A DNA stretch of 14,378 nt from Gammaproteobacteria bacterium. Its GTDB lineage: Bacteria; Pseudomonadota; Gammaproteobacteria; Steroidobacterales; Woeseiaceae. This document shows positions 1 through 5,338 of this stretch, piece after piece. Position 1 is the first letter of the stretch. Every line of letters starts with the position of its first letter. The stretch is taken from NCBI GenBank assembly GCA_030641695.1, contig DAOWGY010000321.1, positions 1-14,378 on the forward strand, written 5' to 3'. The notes under the pieces are model-generated. The model did no database searches, was not told the DNA's origin, and saw nothing but the letters and a program-made list of their open reading frames with translations. Both the position numbers and the translations under genes were made by a program.

Positions 1-1263
1 ATCCACAGCCTTCACCCCAGCGAAATTGCCCGCCTGCTCGAATCTCTGCCATTGCGCGAGCGTGCCTTGCTGTGGGAAATGGTCGATGCCGACGACGAAG
101 GCGATGTCCTTGTCGAAGTCAATGACGAGGTGCGTGACGGCCTGATCGAGGGCATGCAGACCGATGAACTCATTGCTGCGACCGAAGGCATGGAGGTCGA
201 CGATCTTGCGGATCTGCTCGCCGACCTGCCGGAAGCGGTGACGCAGCAAGTGTTGCAGTCGCTCGACAAGCTCGACCATGAACGACTGCAGCAAGTCCTG
301 GCCTACGACGAGGATTCTGCCGGCGGCCTGATGAATGTCGACATCGTGACGGTGCGTCCCGATGTGACTCTCGAGGTTGTCGCCCGGTACCTGCGCGCCG
401 TCGGCGAGATGCCCGACGGCACCGACCTGATTTTCGTCGTGGACCGCGACAACGAATACGTAGGCTCGCTATTCCTGTCACGTCTGCTGATACACGATTC
501 CGAGGCACTCGTTTCCAGCATCATGTCTACCGACGTGCTGCCGATACCCGCGCATACGCCATCCACGCAGGTCGTCTGGGAATTCGAGAATCGCGACTTG
601 CTGTCGGCGCCCGTCGTCGATGACGACTACCGTGTTGTCGGCCGTATTACCGTCGACGATGTCGTTGATGTGATTCGCGACGAAGCCGAGCATTCGTTGA
701 TGAGCGCGGCAGGCCTCGACGAGGAAGACGATATGTTTGCGCCGGTCTTCAAGAGCGCAAGACGTCGGGCACTTTGGCTGGGTGTGAATCTGTGCACGGC
801 GTTTCTTGCGGCTGGCGTCGTCGGCCTGTTTGAGACGACCATCGACAAGATCGTGTTGCTCGCGGTCCTGATGCCTGTCGTGCCGAGTATGGGCGGGGTC
901 GCGGGCACCCAGTCGCTGGTCATCATCACGCGCGCCATTGCGCTCGGTCAGGTCGATCGTACCAACGCGAAGGGCATATTGAAAAAAGAACTGGCGGTGA
1001 GCCTGATCAACGGCATGGGCTGGTCCGTGGTTGTCGCCGCGTTTACGTATCTGTGGTTCGGCGACTGGCGCATTGGCGGTGTCATCGCCGCCGCTATGGT
1101 CATAAACCTGTTTATCGGCGCGCTGGCCGGCTTCGGCATACCGTTGTTGCTGAAACAAATGCGTATCGATCCGGCTATCGCCGGCGGCGTGGTGCTGACA
1201 ACGGTCACCGACGTCATCGGCTACATGGCCTTTCTCGGTTTGGGCGCGGCGTTGTTACTCTAA
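1..1263 (+). CDS. mgtE: MgtE-type magnesium transporter, 5'-truncated by window edge
   Basis: The reading frame is open from base 1, so the start lies outside the window; 420 residues remain of a family usually about 450 long. MgtE is a homodimeric inner-membrane Mg2+ channel/transporter gated by cytosolic Mg2+. In order the sequence shows the end of the acidic MgtE N-terminal helical domain (about residues 1-95 here, with the DSAGGLM linker motif at its end), a CBS-domain pair (about 100-235), an amphipathic connecting helix (about 236-260), and a hydrophobic C-terminal domain of five probable membrane helices (about 260-420). The conserved pore signature PSMGGVAGTQ lies in the membrane part, and a TTVTDVIGY motif near the end carries the family's conserved pore aspartate (residue 404 in window numbering). 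The many Asp/Glu residues in the N and CBS domains fit Mg2+ sensing. The gene converges on the patatin-like gene across a hairpin-rich spacer. The family assignment is firm; magnesium specificity is inferred from the family. Confidence 0.95.
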   Translation: MHSLHPSEIARLLESLPLRERALLWEMVDADDEGDVLVEVNDEVRDGLIEGMQTDELIAATEGMEVDDLADLLADLPEAVTQQVLQSLDKLDHERLQQVLAYDEDSAGGLMNVDIVTVRPDVTLEVVARYLRAVGEMPDGTDLIFVVDRDNEYVGSLFLSRLLIHDSEALVSSIMSTDVLPIPAHTPSTQVVWEFENRDLLSAPVVDDDYRVVGRITVDDVVDVIRDEAEHSLMSAAGLDEEDDMFAPVFKSARRRALWLGVNLCTAFLAAGVVGLFETTIDKIVLLAVLMPVVPSMGGVAGTQSLVIITRAIALGQVDRTNAKGILKKELAVSLINGMGWSVVVAAFTYLWFGDWRIGGVIAAAMVINLFIGALAGFGIPLLLKQMRIDPAIAGGVVLTTVTDVIGYMAFLGLGAALLL

Positions 1264-1265
1264 TC

Positions 1266-1292
1266 GTTGGAGCGGTCCTCGGACCGCGACCG
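1266..1292 (+). repeat. REP-like unit 1 (plus orientation)
   Basis: This unit reads GTTGGAGCG, then GTCC-TC-GGAC, then CGCGACC. The stem GCGGTCC (1272-1278) pairs perfectly with GGACCGC (1281-1287), nominally around a 2-nt loop; in practice it would fold as 6 bp with a CTCG tetraloop. It begins two bases after the mgtE stop codon. Confidence 0.65.
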
Positions 1293-1296
1293 ACAG

Positions 1297-1317
1297 GAGC
1301 GCCGCCTTGCGGCGCTC
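1297..1317. repeat. Central 9-bp hairpin of the array
   Basis: GAGCGCCGC (1297-1305) pairs perfectly with GCGGCGCTC (1309-1317) around a CTT loop. This is the strongest single stem in the window. It shares the GGAGCG lead-in (1296-1301) with the flanking units, so it may be a diverged third copy. There is no following T-run. Confidence 0.7.
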
Positions 1318-1323
1318 GACGTT

Positions 1324-1350
1324 GAATCGCGCTTCAAGAAGCGCTCCAAC
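1324..1350 (-). repeat. REP-like unit 2 (minus orientation) with partial duplicate at 1354-1363
   Basis: Read on the minus strand from 1350, this unit is GTTGGAGCG, then CTTC-TT-GAAG, then CGCGATT. It has the same layout as unit 1, but two stem positions differ and both are matched by compensating changes. On the plus strand GCGCTTC (1329-1335) pairs with GAAGCGC (1338-1344). The unit's outer ten bases, GCGCTCCAAC, recur at 1354-1363 after a 3-bp spacer, making a partial tandem duplicate whose last base is the first base of the patatin-like gene's stop triplet. Confidence 0.65.
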
Positions 1351-1362
1351 AGCGCGCTCCAA

Positions 1363-2574
1363 CTAGTGAAGAATGTCGAGGTCTTCTTCTACCCAGTGTG
1401 GCGCGAACAAGCGCGGTATGTCCTTGCCCTTGACAAAATTCTCGAGCTGTTCTCTGACCTGCATTGCGTCGTGATAACCGAGTTCGATCAGCTCTCGCGT
1501 GTACGCTTGCTCGAACATCAGGTAACTCAGCAGGCGGCTTTCCCCGCCGCGCCGGCTGCCGATGCCCCACAAAAGTGCTCGCAGGGTTGCAGGTAACTCC
1601 TGCCGATGTTTTCGCGCGAGCACCCGCAGATCCTTACTCGGCACAATGACCATCGTGTCAATCGGCCGCATGCGCGATAGTTTCGCTCCGCGGTGTTCGG
1701 CCGGCAACGAATCGATCAACTGATTGATGCGACTCAGTCGCTCGAGATCGGAATACAGGCCGTCCATGAACAACGTGTCGAGCGTGTATCCCGCGATCTG
1801 CGCAATACTCGGCATCATCTGGGATTCGACGGGGTCCGGTGTCGTGTCGGCGATCTCGTCGCGAACGCCCACGACAAGTATGCGCCTGGCACCCAGGTGT
1901 ACTGCGGGGCTTAGCGGCGTCGCCTGGCGCATTGCGCCGTCGCCGAAGAATTCGCGACCAATTCTGACCGGCGGAAAAATCATTGGCACGGCGATGCTTG
2001 CCATCAGGTGATCGAGATTCAAATCGCTCTGAATGCCTACACGCCTCGTACGCGACCATTCCCGGTGATCGCTCGTCGCCTGGAAAAAAGAGGTTGATCG
2101 CGCCGAACTGTAACCGGCAGCCGTCACGGTGACCGCCTCGAGCCAGTCTTGCTCGATGGCATCGTGGATGCGTGGAAACCGTACATTGCGACTCAGCATC
2201 GCACGCAAAGGCGAATTGTCGAGCAGCGACCCCGGCATTCGCACAACGGTGCCGCCCGTGACGAATGCCCCCAGCCACTGCAGACTGCTTCTCAGCATTG
2301 CCCGGGTATCGGTACGATACACGTGATGACAGCGGAAGTTGCCCCAGACCCGCTCCAGCTCTGCAACAGCAACGCGGAATCGCCTTGCCTTGGCAGCGAG
2401 CACCACCGAATTGATCGCACCCGCCGACGTGCCGCTGATTATGCCGAACGGATTGATGGTTCCTCGCGGTACCAGTTCCGCGATTGCCTTGAGCACACCA
2501 ACCTGAAACGCGCCGCGCGCGCCTCCGCCCGGCAATACCAGGGCGGTCGTCTTTTGATGCGGTTGCGGCTCCAT
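1363..2574 (-). CDS. Patatin-like phospholipase family protein
   Basis: This 403-residue protein is a predicted lipid acyl hydrolase with the Ser-Asp dyad of the patatin/cPLA2 fold. The N-terminus has the glycine-rich oxyanion-hole motif GGGARG (residues 16-21). The nucleophile elbow is GTSAG (48-52, Ser50), and the catalytic aspartate lies in a DGA motif (212-214, Asp212). Four elements therefore appear in the expected order: oxyanion loop, Ser, Asp, and a C-terminal extension of about 190 residues. That extension carries no motif I recognise; bacterial members of about 300-400 residues often have such a tail. There is no signal peptide or membrane segment, so it is probably cytosolic or peripherally membrane-bound. 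The ATG at 2572-2574 is chosen because the conserved motif begins 15 residues later; no strong Shine-Dalgarno sequence is visible. The gene is divergent from the peroxiredoxin gene and convergent with mgtE. The substrate is unknown. Confidence 0.9.
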   Translation of the reverse strand: MEPQPHQKTTALVLPGGGARGAFQVGVLKAIAELVPRGTINPFGIISGTSAGAINSVVLAAKARRFRVAVAELERVWGNFRCHHVYRTDTRAMLRSSLQWLGAFVTGGTVVRMPGSLLDNSPLRAMLSRNVRFPRIHDAIEQDWLEAVTVTAAGYSSARSTSFFQATSDHREWSRTRRVGIQSDLNLDHLMASIAVPMIFPPVRIGREFFGDGAMRQATPLSPAVHLGARRILVVGVRDEIADTTPDPVESQMMPSIAQIAGYTLDTLFMDGLYSDLERLSRINQLIDSLPAEHRGAKLSRMRPIDTMVIVPSKDLRVLARKHRQELPATLRALLWGIGSRRGGESRLLSYLMFEQAYTRELIELGYHDAMQVREQLENFVKGKDIPRLFAPHWVEEDLDILH

Positions 2575-2608
2575 TCACATAATCCCAGTCAGTTTCCGTT
2601 ACAAGGCT

Positions 2609-2637
2609 TTGCAGCTGCCCGGGTGAGTCGTATTATA
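2609..2637. promoter_or_regulatory. Putative divergent sigma70-type promoter with symmetric -10
   Basis: The 96-bp gap between the divergent patatin-like and peroxiredoxin genes contains TATTATA at 2631-2637. On the plus strand this gives TATTAT as a -10 (5 of 6 consensus), with TTGCAG (2609-2614) 16 bp upstream as a weak -35; the peroxiredoxin start would be about 28 nt from the transcript start. On the minus strand the same bases read TATAAT, a perfect -10 pointing toward the patatin-like gene with a leader of about 50 nt, but no convincing -35 is seen there. The motif is read directly; promoter function is inferred. Confidence 0.45.
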
Positions 2638-2670
2638 GGGTGCCTTCAATATAACGATCGGGCAATCGCC

Positions 2671-3207
2671 ATGAAACGACTCACGTTCAGGTTTGTCACA
2701 ACCGTCGCCACCCTGCTACTCGGGCATCCCGCGGTTGCCGCCGGCGGGCTGGACGTCGGCAACCCCGCCCCGGAATTTGAGCTCCCGGATCAGCAGGGGC
2801 AACTGCATTCGCTCGAAGACTACCGCGATCAGTGGGTCGTATTGTATTTCTACCCGAAAGACGAGACACCGGGATGCACGACCGAGGCCTGCGAATTTCG
2901 CGATAATATATTCGCGTATCGAGAATTGAATGCCCAGATACTGGGCGTTAGTCTCGACGACGTCGAATCGCACAAGAAATTCGCCGCAAACCACAGCCTG
3001 CCGTTTCCGCTGCTCGCCGATACCGAGGGGACCACGGCCGACGCCTATGGGGTCAAGACCAGGATGATGGGCTGGACGGTTGCCAAGAGGCAGACCTTTC
3101 TTATCGATCCCGACGGGAACATTGCCAAGCATTACGAGGACGTCAAGCCAGACGCCCACTCTGTAGAAGTACTAGCCGATCTCGAATCGCTCGGCGCCCG
3201 TGAATGA
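2671..3207 (+). CDS. Exported PrxQ/BCP-type peroxiredoxin
   Basis: This 178-residue protein is a thiol peroxidase of the AhpC/TSA (PrxQ/BCP) family, which reduces H2O2 and organic peroxides with thioredoxin-like donors. The active-site segment YFYPKDETPGCTTEACEF (61-76) holds the peroxidatic Cys69 within the P-x-x-x-T/S-x-x-C pattern and a resolving Cys74 five residues later, the hallmark of PrxQ-type atypical 2-Cys enzymes. Unlike the usual cytosolic BCP of about 155 residues, it starts with a signal-like segment (MKRLTFRF, then VTTVATLLLGHPAVAA). A signal-peptidase site is likely near residues 23-24, pointing to a periplasmic location. The ATG at 2671 is preferred to far-upstream in-frame starts because it gives this leader and follows the putative promoter; the Shine-Dalgarno sequence is weak. 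Its stop lies 3 bp from the stop of the convergent VWA gene. Confidence 0.92.
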   Translation: MKRLTFRFVTTVATLLLGHPAVAAGGLDVGNPAPEFELPDQQGQLHSLEDYRDQWVVLYFYPKDETPGCTTEACEFRDNIFAYRELNAQILGVSLDDVESHKKFAANHSLPFPLLADTEGTTADAYGVKTRMMGWTVAKRQTFLIDPDGNIAKHYEDVKPDAHSVEVLADLESLGARE

Positions 3208-3210
3208 TCG

Positions 3211-4386
3211 TTAATGCAACGCCTTGATGCCGTCATCAAGCCCGGTGATCGTCAGTGGAAACATTCGCTCGTCCATGAGCTCGCGCGTCAATTTGATTGA
3301 CGGTGTGTAGTCCCAGCGGTTCTTCGGCTCCGGATTGAGCCAGATCGCCTTGTGATAGGTATTGAGCAATCGCTTGATCCATACCGCCCCGGGCTCGTCG
3401 TTCCAGTGTTCGACGCTGCCCCCTGCGTACACGATTTCGTAGGGGCTCATCGTCGCGTCGCCGACGAAAATCAGCTTGTAGTCAGCGCCATACTTGTGCG
3501 TGATATCGAGCGTTGGAATGCGTTCAGCATGCCGGCGGCGATTGTCCTTCCACAATGACTCGTAAACGAAATTGTGGAAATAGAAATACTCGAGGTGTTT
3601 GAACTCACTGCTCGCCGCCGAGAATAACTCCTCGCAAACCCGCACGTGGTCGTCCATCGAACCACCGATATCCAGACACAGCAGCACCTTGACCGCATTA
3701 TGGCGCTCCGGAACCATGCGGATATCAAGGAGGCCCGCATTGCGTGCTGTCTTGTCGATCGTGTCCTCGAGATCGAGTTGATCGGCTGCGCCCTCGCGGG
3801 CGAACTTGCGCAGCCGCCTGAGCGCCACTTTGATGTTGCGGGTGCCGAGTTCGACGGAGTCGTCGAGATTTCGATACTCCCGTTTATCCCACACCTTGAC
3901 CGCGCTGCGATTGCGCGAGCCCTGCTGGCCGATGCGCACGCCTTCGGGGTTATAGCCGTACGCGCCGAACGGTGACGTTCCGGCCGTGCCGATCCACTTG
4001 CTGCCACCCTCGTGGCGATCGTCCTGTTCTTCGAGGCGCTCACGCAGCGCCTTCATAAGTTCCTCGAATCCGCCCAGCGCTTCTATCTGCGCGCGCTCCT
4101 CCTCCGACAATACGAGCTCCGCCTGGTGTCGCAGCCATTCCTCGGGAAGGTCTTCGAACATATCTCCAAACGTGTCTTCAATGCCCTTGAAATAGGCGGC
4201 GAAGATGCGATCGAAACGATCGAGCTGTGACTCGTCCTTGACCAGCGCAGCACGCGCAAGAAAATAGAAATCGTCGACGTTGGTACCGGCCACACCAAGC
4301 TTCATCGCCTCGAGCAGAGTCAAAAGCTCCGTGATCGAGGTCTTCATGCCGCCCTCGCGAAGCGTATAGAAGAACGGGATCAACAT
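3211..4386 (-). CDS. CoxE-like VWA domain protein, partner of MoxR ATPase
   Basis: This 391-residue protein has the typical start of the CoxE-like VWA family (MLIPFFYTLREGG, then a leucine-rich helix). An acidic middle region follows, and a von Willebrand A domain occupies about residues 230-391. The metal-ion-dependent adhesion site reads DIGGS (239-243) in the strand context VLLCLDIGGSMDDH. The family's usual DxSxS is DxGxS here, and I recall this variant from close relatives of this subgroup. Further VWA-type features are HNFVYESLW (271-279) and FVGDATMSPYE (307-317). There is no signal peptide, so it is cytosolic. It starts 6 bp after the moxR stop, so the two are almost certainly co-translated. 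By analogy with CoxD-CoxE and NorQ-NorD, it probably docks the ATPase to a client protein for remodelling or metal-centre maturation. The client is not evident in this window. Confidence 0.9.
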   Translation of the reverse strand: MLIPFFYTLREGGMKTSITELLTLLEAMKLGVAGTNVDDFYFLARAALVKDESQLDRFDRIFAAYFKGIEDTFGDMFEDLPEEWLRHQAELVLSEEERAQIEALGGFEELMKALRERLEEQDDRHEGGSKWIGTAGTSPFGAYGYNPEGVRIGQQGSRNRSAVKVWDKREYRNLDDSVELGTRNIKVALRRLRKFAREGAADQLDLEDTIDKTARNAGLLDIRMVPERHNAVKVLLCLDIGGSMDDHVRVCEELFSAASSEFKHLEYFYFHNFVYESLWKDNRRRHAERIPTLDITHKYGADYKLIFVGDATMSPYEIVYAGGSVEHWNDEPGAVWIKRLLNTYHKAIWLNPEPKNRWDYTPSIKLTRELMDERMFPLTITGLDDGIKALH

Positions 4387-4392
4387 GCGCCG

Positions 4393-5250
4393 TTACTGCT
4401 GGCCAGCCCTGCGGTCGAGGAACACCAGTCGCTCGAACAGGTGCACATCCTGCTCGTTCTTGAGCAACGCGCCATACAGCGGCGGAATCGCCGTGCGATT
4501 GTCTTTAGCGCGCAACGCTTCCACAGGGATATCCTCGGCGAGCAGCAGCTTGATCCAGTCAAGCAATTCGGACGTCGACGGTTTCTTTTTCAGTCCCGGC
4601 ACGTCCCGAACCTTGTAGAACGCATTGAGCGCCTCTCTGAGCAAGGTTTTCTTCAGCCCGGGAAAATGCACATCGACGATTTCCGCCATCGTGTCCTGGT
4701 CAGGGAATTTGATGTAGTGGAAAAAGCATCGCCGCAGAAAGGCGTCGGGTAGCTCTTTTTCGTTATTACTCGTAATCACGATGATCGGGCGGTGCCTTGC
4801 GGAGATCAGTTGCCTTGTCTCGTAGACGTAGAACTCCATGCGATCGAGTTCCTGCAACAGGTCATTGGGAAACTCGATATCAGCCTTGTCGATCTCATCG
4901 ATAAGCAACACCGGTTGGTCGTCCGATGCGAAGGCCTCCCATATCTTGCCGTGTTGTATGTAGTTCGCGATGTCGTGTACGCGATCGTCGCCGAGTTGCG
5001 AATCGCGCAGCCGCGCGACCGCGTCATACTCGTACAATCCCTGCTGCGCCTTGGTCGTTGACTTGATGTGCCACTCGAAAAGCGGCTTACCCAGCGAGCC
5101 TGCGACCTCCATTGCCAACTGTGTCTTGCCCGTGCCCGGCTCACCCTTGATCAGTATCGGCCGTTGCAGCGTCACGGCCGCATTCACGGCGATCATCAGA
5201 TCCTCGGTCGCGACGTAGGTGCTGGTACCTGTAAATCGAGTGTCTGCCAT
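4393..5250 (-). CDS. MoxR-family AAA+ ATPase
   Basis: This 285-residue protein is a compact MoxR-type AAA+ ATPase, a group that forms hexameric rings acting as chaperones for metalloenzyme maturation or complex remodelling with VWA partners. Walker A is GEPGTGKT (36-43), Walker B is VLLIDE (114-119), sensor 1 is the ITSNNEKELP segment (Asn162/Asn163), and a candidate arginine finger is FLRRC (Arg173/Arg174). The C-terminal lid follows from about residue 200. Length fits the family (about 280-330). The ATG at 5248-5250 is preceded on its strand by GGGA about 7 nt upstream. It is followed after 6 bp by the VWA gene, the characteristic MoxR-VWA pairing. It lies 88 bp downstream of the acylase gene on the same strand, separated by a hairpin, so it may be transcribed separately. 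Confidence 0.94.
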   Translation of the reverse strand: MADTRFTGTSTYVATEDLMIAVNAAVTLQRPILIKGEPGTGKTQLAMEVAGSLGKPLFEWHIKSTTKAQQGLYEYDAVARLRDSQLGDDRVHDIANYIQHGKIWEAFASDDQPVLLIDEIDKADIEFPNDLLQELDRMEFYVYETRQLISARHRPIIVITSNNEKELPDAFLRRCFFHYIKFPDQDTMAEIVDVHFPGLKKTLLREALNAFYKVRDVPGLKKKPSTSELLDWIKLLLAEDIPVEALRAKDNRTAIPPLYGALLKNEQDVHLFERLVFLDRRAGQQ

Positions 5251-5310
5251 TATTGTCCCGGGATGACGTTGCCTGCAGGCACCATCTTACTCCCTGCAAA
5301 GCGCAAGATC

Positions 5311-5335
5311 AGGTGTCAGCGATTTCGCGACACTT
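5311..5335 (-). terminator. Possible weak terminator hairpin after the acylase gene
   Basis: In the 88-bp gap between the acylase stop and moxR, GTGTC (5313-5317) pairs with GACAC (5329-5333), and GCG (5319-5321) with CGC (5326-5328), around an ATTT loop with one bulged A. It begins a few bases after the acylase stop on the minus strand. There is no clean U-tract behind it, so Rho-independent termination is doubtful; it could instead protect the 3' end or be fortuitous. Confidence 0.35.
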
Positions 5336-5338
5336 ATG

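Larger units (their letters stand above)
1266..1363. repeat. REP/BIME-like hairpin array filling a convergent intergenic gap
   Basis: The whole spacer between the mgtE stop (1261-1263) and the patatin-like gene's stop (1363-1365) consists of stem-loops. It opens with GTTGGAGCG (1266-1274) and closes with the exact reverse complement CGCTCCAAC (1342-1350), which is then repeated at 1355-1363. Between these ends are three perfect hairpins, listed separately. The outer two share one design in opposite orientation: GTTGGAGCG, a variable stem, then CGCGA. That is the architecture of paired REP sequences (BIMEs) known in Gammaproteobacteria. No T-tract follows any stem on either strand, so it is not a classical intrinsic terminator, although it may act as a two-way transcript end or 3' stabiliser. 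Naming it REP-like is inference; the hairpins and repeats are read directly. Confidence 0.7.

Noticed and set aside
1264..1362. Mobile element (MITE) interpretation of the hairpin array based on its 9-bp inverted ends
   Set aside because: No target-site duplication is visible, and the inner repeats fit paired REP units better than a MITE, though the two are not mutually exclusive.
1658..2578. 306-codon minus-strand frame overlapping the patatin-like gene
   Set aside because: It is a shifted frame of the same strand. The patatin motifs GGGARG, GTSAG and DGA lie in the other frame, and this product is low-complexity and Arg-rich.
2149..2670. Upstream extension of the peroxiredoxin to an in-frame ATG at 2149
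   Set aside because: It would add 174 residues antisense to the patatin-like gene and bury a normal signal peptide. The ATG at 2671 gives a typical exported protein.
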